Source: Nocardioides halotolerans DSM 19273
Lineage (GTDB): Bacteria; Actinomycetota; Actinomycetes; Propionibacteriales; Nocardioidaceae
Length of the DNA stretch: 64,000 bases
NCBI RefSeq assembly: GCF_000422805.1
Contig: NZ_KE383927.1
Coordinates: 90,594-154,593, forward strand
Direction: 5' to 3'
Shown: positions 24,962-32,041 of the stretch, piece by piece
Numbering within the stretch: the stretch's first letter is position 1
Layout: the number at the start of each line of letters is the position of its first letter
Translations under genes and position numbers: made by a program
Notes under the pieces: model-generated
Told to the model about the DNA's origin: nothing
The model's input: only the letters and a program-made list of their open reading frames with translations
Database searches by the model: none

Positions 24962-25671
24962 GCGTCGCGGTCCTCGTCCTCGTCGGCGGCGTCGTCGGCG
25001 GAGGCCTCGTCGCCGTCGGCGAGGATGCCGTAGAGCTTGCGGCGGGTCTCGACCAGCACGTCGATGGCCGCGCGCTGCTGCGACTCCGACCCCGCGGTGA
25101 CGATCTGCCACACCGCGCCCATGACCTGGCCGATCTCCGGCTTCAGCCCCGAGAACGGCGACTCCTCGCTGGCATGCCGGTCGAAGGGTCGCCACACGCC
25201 GGCGAGCTCGTCGGCGTGCTCGGCGACGTACTGCCTGCCCTCGGTGGTCAGCGCCAGCGTCTTGCGGCCGCGCTCGTCGTCGGTCTCGACCAGCCCCTCG
25301 TCGTGCAGCTGCTGGATGGTCGGGTAGACCGAGCCGGGGCTTGCCCGCCACGAGCCGCCGCTGCGCTCGGAGATCTGCTGGATGACCTGGTAGCCGTTGA
25401 CCCGCTCACCGCTCTCCTCGGCCGCCCGCAGGACGTCGAGGATCGCCGAGCGGACGTCGCCGCGCCGGGCCCGGGGCCCGCGGCGCTGCTCGTGGGTCCC
25501 GCCGAGGCCGAAGAGGCCCGCGACCCACGGCGGCGGTCCCTGCATGCCGGGGCGGCCGGGGCCGTCCCACCCGCCGAACTCGCCCCACGGCCCGCGCCGG
25601 CCGCCGCGTCGCTGTCGTCGTCCGGGCTCGTCGGCACGAGCCCACTGTCGGTTGAAGCCTGGGTGTCCCAT
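24958..25671 (-). CDS. PadR family transcriptional regulator
   Basis: 237 residues. A Gly/Arg/Trp-rich flexible N terminus (1-65) precedes a winged helix (about 72-150). The winged helix contains ILDVLRAAEESGERVNGYQV, GSVYPTIQQLHDEGLVE and TLALTTEGRQYV. The C-terminal region is a dimerisation helix with an acidic tail. AAGGAG precedes ATG 25671. Dyads lie 30-60 bp upstream over its own -10, so it is very probably an autorepressor that also controls the coupled DUF1707 gene. The long basic N-terminal extension is unusual for the family. Confidence 0.9.
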   Translation of the reverse strand: MGHPGFNRQWARADEPGRRQRRGGRRGPWGEFGGWDGPGRPGMQGPPPWVAGLFGLGGTHEQRRGPRARRGDVRSAILDVLRAAEESGERVNGYQVIQQISERSGGSWRASPGSVYPTIQQLHDEGLVETDDERGRKTLALTTEGRQYVAEHADELAGVWRPFDRHASEESPFSGLKPEIGQVMGAVWQIVTAGSESQQRAAIDVLVETRRKLYGILADGDEASADDAADEDEDRDA

Positions 25672-25701
25672 GCCGGACTCCTTTGACGGAATGTCTGTGT
25701 G

Positions 25702-25733
25702 ATATCGCGTCTCTGTCGCGATATATCGTTATA
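25702..25733 (-). promoter_or_regulatory. PadR promoter with two operator dyads
   Basis: Minus-strand -10 TATAAC (25728-25733). Just downstream are the palindrome CGATATATCG (25719-25728) and the dyad ATATCGCG-N7-CGCGATAT (25702-25724). The AT-rich sites stand out in this GC-rich DNA and would block RNA polymerase if bound. Confidence 0.65.
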
Positions 25734-25759
25734 GTACGCCGACGAGGCCGGCTGGGCAA

Positions 25760-25791
25760 GGCAGTTTCACCGGGTACCCGGTGAAACTGCC
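25760..25791 (-). terminator. perfect 32-bp palindrome after the M3 peptidase gene
   Basis: GGCAGTTTCACCGGGT continues directly into its reverse complement with no loop. It begins 5 bp beyond the peptidase stop codon (25796) and precedes the PadR promoter. It is probably a terminator, although a loop-free perfect palindrome could also bind a dimeric protein. Confidence 0.65.
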
Positions 25792-25795
25792 CGGC

Positions 25796-27733
25796 CTAGC
25801 GCGCCAGCCAGGCGGCGTACGCGTCGAAGGTGTAGGGCCGGCCGAGGAAGTCGGCGACCAGGTCGGCGGCGTCCTTCGTGCCGCCGGCGGCCAGGATCCG
25901 GTCGCGGTAGCGCGTGGCGACGTCGACGTCGAACAGGTCGTCGGGGTCGAAGGCCGAGAACAGGTCCTTCGCGATCACCAGCGACCACATGTAGGTGTAG
26001 TAGGCCGACGAGTAGCCGCCGAGGTGGCCGAAGTTGGCGAAGAAGTGGGTGCCGTCGATGAAGCGGTACGGCGAGTAGCGCTCCTGGAGCTCGACCTGCT
26101 TGCGCGACAGGTCGGCCGGCCGCTCGGTGTGGAACCAGTAGGACACCGAGGCGTAGAACATCTGCTGGCGGGCCTGCAGCCCCTTGCCGAAGTCGTCGGC
26201 CGCGCGCATCCGGGCGACCAGGTCGGCAGGGATCGGCTCGCCGTCGGCGTTGGTCGCGAAGGTCTGGAGGACGTCGGCGTCCCACGCCCACTCCTCGAGC
26301 ATCTGGCTCGGCGCCTCGACGAAGTCCCACTCGGTGGCGACGCCCGAGAAGCGGGTCCAACCGACGTGGCCGCCGAGCACGTGGTGGACGAGGTGCCCGA
26401 ACTCGTGGAACAGCGTCACGACATGGTCGTGCTCCATCAGGCCCTTGTTGAAGTTGCACAGCAGCGCGCCCTCGGGCAGCTGCCGGCCGGCGACGCCGTT
26501 GGTGATCGTGAACTGGGCGGCGTGCTTGTACTTGCCCTCGCGCGGGTGCAGGTCGAGGTAGATCCGCCCCAGGCTCTCGCCGTCGCCGGACTCGCCGTCG
26601 GCGGTCGAGAAGACGTCGTAGGCCGTCACGTCGCCGTGCCACAGCACGGCGTCCTCGGCCGGCTCGTAGCGCAGCCCGAACAACCGTCCGGTCACGTCGA
26701 GCAGGCCCTGCCGCACCTTGTCGAACGGGAAGTAGGTGCGCACCAGCTGCGAGTCGACGTCGTGCTGCTCCTTGCGGACCAGCTCCTCGTAGTAGATGGC
26801 GTCGGCAGAGGTGATCGCCTCGGCGTCGGGGACGTCCTGGCGGAACCGCTCCATGACGACGGCGAGGTCGCGCTCCATCGGACCCTGCGCGGCCTGCGCG
26901 ATGCGGTCGATGAACTCCGGGATCGCCGGGCCCTTCTCGATCATCTTCACCGCGGCGTCGTACGACGCCCAGTCGGAGTAGCCGACCAGGTTGGCGTACT
27001 CGTGGCGGAGGTCGAAGAGCTCCTTGAGCAGCGGCTCGTTGTCGGGCCACCCGCGCTCGAGGAAGGCCACCGTGACCTGGCGGCGGACCTCGCGGTCGCG
27101 CACGAACATCCGGGCGGGGACCGCGTCGGGGTAGTCGGTGGTGACGGTGACGAGCCCGTCGTCGTCGACCGGGTGCTCGGCCAGCCAGTCCTCCGGCAGC
27201 CCGGCGAGCTGCTCGGGGGTCGCCCTGACCGACCGGACGTCGTCGCGGATGTTGCGGCTGAACTCCTGGTCGATCGCCGTGATCCGCTCGCTGATCTCGG
27301 CCAGGCGGCTGCGGGTGGCGTCGTCCTGGTCGACACCGGCGCGCCGGAACTCCTCGAGCGTCTTCTCCAGCAGGCGGGCTCCGGTCGGGTCGAGGCCCGC
27401 CGGGTCGAGCGCGTCGAACACGTCGTAGAGGGCGCGGTCCTGGCGCAGCTCGGTGACCAGCTTGTCGACCTCGATCTCGGCCTCCTCGCAGGCCGTCCGG
27501 ACCTCGAGGTCGGGATGCGCGTTGGAGAAGAGGCCGGCGATCGCACCCACGTTGCTCAGCGTCAACGTCACCTCGTCCCACCGCCGCAGCACGCCCTCGG
27601 GCTCGGCCGGGGGATCGGTGCGCAGCCCGTCGACGAGCTCGCGCGCGGCCGCCAGCCCGGTCGCGGTCCGCTCCCGGACCCAGGCCAGTGCCTCGTCGGC
27701 TGGGGGCAGCTGCAGCGGGGTCGGCGGCGTCAT
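25796..27733 (-). CDS. M3 family zinc oligopeptidase
   Basis: 645 residues, cytoplasmic, related to thimet oligopeptidase, oligopeptidase A and Dcp; it cleaves short peptides. The zinc motif HEFGH is near residue 446 in LFHEFGHLVHHVLGG, with the distal Glu in the FVEAPSQMLEEW segment, so the site is complete. An upstream frame reaches 27886, but ATG 27733 (MTPPTPLQLP) is favoured. TAGGCT lies 7 nt ahead, and the upstream residues are Pro/Arg-rich translated non-coding DNA. It is monocistronic, with a palindrome after the stop. Confidence 0.92.
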   Translation of the reverse strand: MTPPTPLQLPPADEALAWVRERTATGLAAARELVDGLRTDPPAEPEGVLRRWDEVTLTLSNVGAIAGLFSNAHPDLEVRTACEEAEIEVDKLVTELRQDRALYDVFDALDPAGLDPTGARLLEKTLEEFRRAGVDQDDATRSRLAEISERITAIDQEFSRNIRDDVRSVRATPEQLAGLPEDWLAEHPVDDDGLVTVTTDYPDAVPARMFVRDREVRRQVTVAFLERGWPDNEPLLKELFDLRHEYANLVGYSDWASYDAAVKMIEKGPAIPEFIDRIAQAAQGPMERDLAVVMERFRQDVPDAEAITSADAIYYEELVRKEQHDVDSQLVRTYFPFDKVRQGLLDVTGRLFGLRYEPAEDAVLWHGDVTAYDVFSTADGESGDGESLGRIYLDLHPREGKYKHAAQFTITNGVAGRQLPEGALLCNFNKGLMEHDHVVTLFHEFGHLVHHVLGGHVGWTRFSGVATEWDFVEAPSQMLEEWAWDADVLQTFATNADGEPIPADLVARMRAADDFGKGLQARQQMFYASVSYWFHTERPADLSRKQVELQERYSPYRFIDGTHFFANFGHLGGYSSAYYTYMWSLVIAKDLFSAFDPDDLFDVDVATRYRDRILAAGGTKDAADLVADFLGRPYTFDAYAAWLAR

Positions 27734-27775
27734 GCCACCCAGCCTAGGAGGCGGTGGCGACGGCGCGCGCGGCCA

Positions 27776-27791
27776 TTCGGCGAGGGCCGAA
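27776..27791 (-). terminator. short stem-loop after exported repeat gene
   Basis: TTCGGC-GAGG-GCCGAA lies 26 bp past the stop at 27817. The stem is only 6 bp, so the assignment is weak. Confidence 0.35.
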
Positions 27792-27816
27792 CGGCGGAGA
27801 CCCCGGCAGGCGACCC

Positions 27817-28704
27817 TCAGTGGAAGGTGAGGATCCGGACCGGCAGGTCGCTGATCGCCGACATCGCGCCGCCGCTGAAGTTGCACAGCGCCGCGCGCAC
27901 GGTGGTCGCCGACGTGACCTCGACGCCGTAGAAGAACACGCCCTCCTGCATCGCACCCCGCACCGAGAACACCACCGCGTCACCGGCCGTGGCGCCGCCG
28001 ATGCCGATGCTGACCGTCTCGCACCGGCCGTTCGCGACGGCGTTCGCCCCGATGGACACGCTGCCCGTGGCGGCACCGCCGACGATGTCGGAGAAGGTGA
28101 TGCTCGCGTTCTGGATCTTGCTGCCGTCCACGGCATTCGCCGCGATGTCCGCGTTGGCCACCGCGCCCGTGGCCAGCTCGGCGGTCGTCACCGACCCGGT
28201 GGCCAGCTCGGCGGCCCCCAGCGAGTCGTTGACGATCTCGCCGCCGTCGATGGAGTTGTCCGCGATCTCCGAGGCCTCGACCGAGTTGGCGGCGAGGTCC
28301 GCGGCCGTGATGCTGGCGTCGGCGATGTGGGCGCCGGTGAGGGTGGCGAGCAGCACGTCGACGGCGGCTACCGTGCCGTCGGCGATGTCGGCGCCGGTCA
28401 CGGAGCCGTTGGTGAGCTGGCCGCCACCGATCGTCTCGGCCCCGAGGTCGGCGCCGGTGAGGCTCCCGTCAGCGACCTTGCTGCCGTCGACCGACCCGGC
28501 GAGCAGGTCGGTGAGCCCCACGCCACCGTCCTTGATCTTGTCCGAGGTGACGGCGTTGTTCTTCAGGTCCACGGTCTTGACCTGACCGTTGACGATGTCC
28601 TTCGAGCGGACCGTGTTGGCCGCGTAGGCACCGCCCGTGCCGAGCGCCACCGCGAGGGCGAGGACCGAGCAGACGTTGGCGAACGTGAGATGACGGACGA
28701 GCAC
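27817..28704 (-). CDS. exported decapeptide-repeat protein, long form
   Basis: 295 residues with an N-terminal signal or membrane segment (about 6-27) and some sixteen tandem 10-residue repeats (about 32-200). Examples are ADIADGTVAA, AELATGSVTT and ADIAANAVDG (consensus x-D/E-I/L-A-x-G/N-S/A-V-x-x). The C-terminal domain (about 205-295) has two Cys and beta character. The period and side-chain pattern match the shorter protein at 6800-7390; similar repeats form trimeric or beta-solenoid shafts in phage fibres. GTG 28704 has GGGAGG 7-8 nt ahead. Role unknown; a surface appendage or matrix is a reasonable guess. Confidence 0.78.
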   Translation of the reverse strand: MLVRHLTFANVCSVLALAVALGTGGAYAANTVRSKDIVNGQVKTVDLKNNAVTSDKIKDGGVGLTDLLAGSVDGSKVADGSLTGADLGAETIGGGQLTNGSVTGADIADGTVAAVDVLLATLTGAHIADASITAADLAANSVEASEIADNSIDGGEIVNDSLGAAELATGSVTTAELATGAVANADIAANAVDGSKIQNASITFSDIVGGAATGSVSIGANAVANGRCETVSIGIGGATAGDAVVFSVRGAMQEGVFFYGVEVTSATTVRAALCNFSGGAMSAISDLPVRILTFH

Positions 28705-28793
28705 GAGCGGCCTCCCGGATGCGAGCGAAGGACCTCACTGTGTCGCCGTGGCGCCGCCGCGGACAGGTTGCTGGCAGGTGGTCTGGACCGCCG

Positions 28794-30065
28794 TCAGGCC
28801 AGCTGGTCGCGCCGCCGGCCGAGGTAGCCGCGCTCGGCCTGGTTCTCGGTGAGCCGGATGGCCGCGTCGTAGGCCGCCCGCGCCTCGGCCGAGCGACCGA
28901 GCCGGCGCAGCAGGTCCGCGCGGGTCGCGTGCCAGGCGTGGTAGCCCTCGAGCAAGAGGCGGTCGACCTCGGCCAGCGCCACCTCGGCCCCGTCGAGCTC
29001 GGCCACCGCGACCGCGCGGTTGAGGGCGACGATCGGCGAGGGCGAGACGGCGTAGAGCTGGGAGTAGAGGGTGGCGATCTGTGCCCAGTCGGTGTCGGCC
29101 GCGGTCGGCGCATCGGTGTGCACGGCGTTGATCGCGGCGAGCAGCTGGTAGTGGCCCGGTCGCGGGCCACCCGCCGCGTGCCGCGCCAGGCACTCGCGGA
29201 CCAGCTCGTGTCCCTCGGCGATCAGCGTGCGGTCCCAGCCGCCGCGGTCCTGCTCGTGCAGCGGGACCAGCTCGCCGCCGGCCACCCGGACCGTACGACG
29301 CGCGTCGGTCAGCAGCATCAGCGCGAGCAGACCGGCCACCTCGGCGACGTCGGGCAGCAGCAGGCGCAGGATGCGGGCCAGCCGGATCGCCTCGGAGGTC
29401 AGCTCGTGGCGGATGGGCGAGGCGTCGGCCGAGGAGGAGAGGTAGCCCTCGTTGAAGACCAGGTAGATCACCGCGAGCACGCCGTCGACGCGCTGCCCGA
29501 GGTCCTCCGCGGACGGGACGCGGTAGGGGATCCTGGCCGCGCTGATCTTCTTCTTCGCGCGGGTGATCCGTTGCGCCATCGTGGTCTCGGGGACGAGGAA
29601 CGCCTGCGCGATCTCGGCCACGGTCAGCCCGCCGAGCAGGCGCAGGGTGAGGGCCACGCGCGCCTCGGGTGCGAGGGCCGGGTGGCAGCAGGTGAAGATC
29701 AGCCGCAGCCGGTCGTCCTCGACCACGCCGGTCGGTTCGTGCGGGGTGTCGTCGGTCATCATGAGGGCCGCCTGGTGCTTGGCGTCGCGGTGGGACTCGC
29801 GCCGGATCTTGTCGATCGCACGGTTGCCGGCCGTCGTGGTCAGCCAGCCGCCGGGGTTCGGCGGCACGCCGTCACGCGGCCAGCGCTCGACGGCCGCGAG
29901 GAGCGCCTCGCCGGCCGCCTCCTCGGCGATGTCGAGGTCGCCGAACCGCCGCGTCAGTGACGCGACGATCCGGCCGTACTCCTCGCGGTAGATCCGCTCG
30001 ATCGCCGCCGTGCTGCCGGTGCTGTCGGTGCTGTCGGCGCTGCCGGTGCTGTCGGTGGAGTCCAT
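28794..30065 (-). CDS. ECF42-type RNA polymerase sigma factor
   Basis: 423 residues. An ECF sigma region 2 (about 25-95; IERIYREEYGRIVASLTRRFGD, GGWLTTTAGNRAIDKIRRE) and region 4 (about 130-190; LTVAEIAQAFLVPETTMAQRI) are followed by a long C-terminal TPR-like helical domain (200-423). This domain, and the adjacent DGPF gene, define group ECF42, which lacks a classical anti-sigma factor. The first 22 residues are a repetitive Ser/Thr/Asp stretch (DSTDSTGS) encoded by tandem repeats. ATG 30065 lies 8 bp after the DGPF stop. Confidence 0.9.
   Translation of the reverse strand: MDSTDSTGSADSTDSTGSTAAIERIYREEYGRIVASLTRRFGDLDIAEEAAGEALLAAVERWPRDGVPPNPGGWLTTTAGNRAIDKIRRESHRDAKHQAALMMTDDTPHEPTGVVEDDRLRLIFTCCHPALAPEARVALTLRLLGGLTVAEIAQAFLVPETTMAQRITRAKKKISAARIPYRVPSAEDLGQRVDGVLAVIYLVFNEGYLSSSADASPIRHELTSEAIRLARILRLLLPDVAEVAGLLALMLLTDARRTVRVAGGELVPLHEQDRGGWDRTLIAEGHELVRECLARHAAGGPRPGHYQLLAAINAVHTDAPTAADTDWAQIATLYSQLYAVSPSPIVALNRAVAVAELDGAEVALAEVDRLLLEGYHAWHATRADLLRRLGRSAEARAAYDAAIRLTENQAERGYLGRRRDQLA
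30005..30062. repeat. simple-sequence repeat in the sigma factor 5' end
   Basis: Imperfect repeats of GTGCTGTCG/GTGCTGCCG (9-bp period) encode alternating Asp-Ser-Thr and Gly-Ser-Thr. Such tracts can slip during replication and alter the N-terminal length. Confidence 0.6.
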
Positions 30066-30073
30066 CCGGGTCG

Positions 30074-30433
30074 TCAGGCCGCCGGAGGCTCGGGCTGGAA
30101 CGGGCGGACCTCGACCTTGCCCTGGCACGCCTTCGACGCCTCGGTCGCCCATTCGAGGGCCGCGTCGAGGTCGGGGAGCTCGAGGATCCAGAAGCCGCCG
30201 ATCCACTCCTTGGCCTCGGCGAACGGACCGTCGGTGACGATCGCCTCCGCACCGGTGTTGTCGACGGTCGTCGCCACGTCGATCGGCTCGAGCCCTCCGC
30301 CGAAGACCCACACGCCGGCGTCCATCATCTTCTTGTTGACGGCGTCCACGGCCTCGAACACCGGCTGCATCGCCTCGAGGTCGAACTCGGGGTCGTCGAC
30401 CGTGCCGTGCACGGCGAGCATGTACTGGGTCAT
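30074..30433 (-). CDS. YCII-related DGPF-domain protein
   Basis: 119 residues with the signature VTDGPFAEAKEWIGGFWILE and the N-terminal MTQYMLAVHG strand typical of YCII-like ferredoxin-fold dimers. DGPF proteins accompany ECF42 sigma factors and are thought to be part of the regulon or signal path; the biochemical role is unsettled. AAGGAG stands 6 nt before ATG 30433. Eight bases separate its stop from the sigma gene, so they form an operon. Confidence 0.9.
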   Translation of the reverse strand: MTQYMLAVHGTVDDPEFDLEAMQPVFEAVDAVNKKMMDAGVWVFGGGLEPIDVATTVDNTGAEAIVTDGPFAEAKEWIGGFWILELPDLDAALEWATEASKACQGKVEVRPFQPEPPAA

Positions 30434-30550
30434 CTCGGTCTCCTTCGTCAGGGGTGCCGGGGTGGCGCCCTCAACCCCACCACGAACGCCGGAACCGCGA
30501 AACGACACCCGCGGGAGAAAATTCTCGGTGGCCCGGTCAGGCGCGAGGTC

Positions 30551-30556
30551 TAAGGT
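30551..30556 (+). promoter_or_regulatory. -10 hexamer TAAGGT, leaderless start of VOC gene
   Basis: TAAGGT, a 6-nt gap, then ATG 30563. Confidence 0.6.
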
Positions 30557-30562
30557 CCTTGG

Positions 30563-30958
30563 ATGGCGCGGCCGGCCCACCCCTACCTGTCCAGCACCGT
30601 GCTCGGCACGCCCGACCCACCCGGGCTGGCGGAGTTCTACCGGCAGCTCCTCGGCTGGGTCTACCGCGACGAGGACCACCAGGCGGACGACGAGTGGGTG
30701 GTGATCAAGCCGCCGGGCGGGGGCGCCGGGCTCTCGTTCCAGCTCGAGACCCAGCACGAGCCGCCCACGTGGCCGACCGCGCGGGGCAGCCAGCAGATGC
30801 AGCTGCACCTCGACATCGGCGTCGGCGACCTCGACGCCGAGGTCGCCCGGGCAGAGGCGCTCGGCGCGCGCCAGGCCGAGTGGCAGCCGCAGGACGACGT
30901 GCGCGTGCTGCTCGACCCGGCCGGCCACCCGTTCTGCCTGTTCGCGCCCGGCGGCTGA
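30563..30958 (+). CDS. VOC family (glyoxalase-like) protein
   Basis: 131 residues with two beta-alpha-beta-beta-beta modules of the vicinal oxygen chelate fold. The N-terminal segment STVLGTPDPPGLAEFYRQLLGW and the C-terminal LLDPAGHPFCLF are typical. Potential metal ligands are His in LHLDIGVGDL and residues of the last strand, but the first-module ligand is unclear. It could be a bleomycin-resistance-like binding protein or an enzyme. It stands alone, divergent from the DGPF/sigma operon. Confidence 0.82.
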   Translation: MARPAHPYLSSTVLGTPDPPGLAEFYRQLLGWVYRDEDHQADDEWVVIKPPGGGAGLSFQLETQHEPPTWPTARGSQQMQLHLDIGVGDLDAEVARAEALGARQAEWQPQDDVRVLLDPAGHPFCLFAPGG

Positions 30959-31032
30959 GCGCCTCGCCGCGCGTCCTCCGGCCTCGGGCGGAGGGTGTCT
31001 CAGTGGGCCGGGGTGGGGCTAGCGTCACCACG

Positions 31033-31620
31033 GTGACCGACTGGGGAGCCTTCTACCGCGAGCACGTCGCGGCGATCAGCGAGCTGGCGCCGACCCTGAC
31101 CGGGGAGCAGCTCGCCTCGAAGGTGGACGGCACGCCGGCCTGGACCGTGCACGAGGTGCTGGCGCACCTGGCGGGGGTGGCGAGCGACGGCGTCACCGGC
31201 CGGATGGACGGCGCGCCCGGCCCGGAGTGGACCTCGCGCCACGTCAACGAGCGGGTGCACCTGGCGGTCGCCGACCTGGTCGAGGAGCTGCGCGAGCACG
31301 AGGACGCGGTGGCCGCGTCGGTCGCCGGCAACCCGCGACCGGCGCTGGTCTGGAACATCGCGGTGCACCACGCCGACCTGCACGAGTCGCTCGGACTGCC
31401 GCGGCTGCCCGACCACCTGTGGGCGCCGGTCGCGGAGGCGGTCGCGCCCCAGGTGTCCCGGCTCACCGGCGAGGTGGCGCCGTACGAGCTGTTCCGGGCG
31501 GTGTTCTCGCGGCGCTCGCGCGCGCAGATGCAGGCGTGGGGTACCGGCCTGTCCGCCGAGGAGCTCGACGAGCTGTGCATCTTCGGTCCTCGCGAGGACG
31601 ACCAGCCCGTCCCGGCCTGA
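31033..31620 (+). CDS. maleylpyruvate isomerase-like DinB-fold protein (mycothiol-dependent type)
   Basis: 195 residues, a four-helix DinB fold. WTVHEVLAHLAGVASDGV and HHADLHESLGLPRL carry the His ligands expected of the actinobacterial mycothiol-dependent isomerase/transferase family; a helical extension ends the protein. The reaction would use mycothiol to isomerise or detoxify a small molecule. GTG 31033 follows TAGCGT by 7 nt with no SD. A short intergenic gap (11 bp) suggests co-transcription with the next gene. Confidence 0.8.
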   Translation: MTDWGAFYREHVAAISELAPTLTGEQLASKVDGTPAWTVHEVLAHLAGVASDGVTGRMDGAPGPEWTSRHVNERVHLAVADLVEELREHEDAVAASVAGNPRPALVWNIAVHHADLHESLGLPRLPDHLWAPVAEAVAPQVSRLTGEVAPYELFRAVFSRRSRAQMQAWGTGLSAEELDELCIFGPREDDQPVPA

Positions 31621-31631
31621 GAGGAGACACC

Positions 31632-31988
31632 GTGGCCCGCTACTCCGTCAACGAGGCCGCGGTGGCGCGGTGCCGCGAGCTGATCCGGGGCAAGCAGTAC
31701 GTCCTCGAGTCCGACTGGGGCGACGCCCAGCCCGGTGCCGCGACCGGCACCGCCTACCTCGAGCGGCACACGTGGGAGGAGTACGCCGCGTGGCACCTCG
31801 GCCTCACCGAGGGTGCCGCCGACGAGACCAAGGCGCGCTACGCGTTCGTCTACGGCGACCTGCGGCGGGTGCACCGCAGCGGGCTCATCGCCTGCGTCTA
31901 CCGCGCCTCAGAGTGGCGGCACAAGGCGGTCGAGCTCGCCGCCCACGACCTGCTGCAGGAGCTCGATCGGGTCGCCGGGATCGGCTGA
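31632..31988 (+). CDS. small conserved protein of unknown function
   Basis: 118 residues, soluble. It is mostly helical, with aromatic clusters (YLERHTWEEYAAWHLGLTEG; RYAFVYGDLRRVHRSGLIACVYRASEW). No family could be named. The start GTG 31632 has AGGAG 5-6 nt ahead within the gap after the DinB-like gene, so the two form an operon. The region of strongest amphipathic character (about 85-110) looks like a helix-turn-helix-free dimer interface; this is speculation. Confidence 0.65.
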   Translation: MARYSVNEAAVARCRELIRGKQYVLESDWGDAQPGAATGTAYLERHTWEEYAAWHLGLTEGAADETKARYAFVYGDLRRVHRSGLIACVYRASEWRHKAVELAAHDLLQELDRVAGIG

Positions 31989-32041
31989 GCGGAGCCCCCG
32001 CGACGTGCGCCCGGTGGCCGGTCCGGCCGGCCGCGTCGCGC

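Noticed and set aside
28794..30311. A longer start for the ECF42 sigma factor (30311)
   Set aside because: The extra residues lie over the DGPF gene and are translated in the wrong frame; ATG 30065 is adjacent to the DGPF stop as in an operon.
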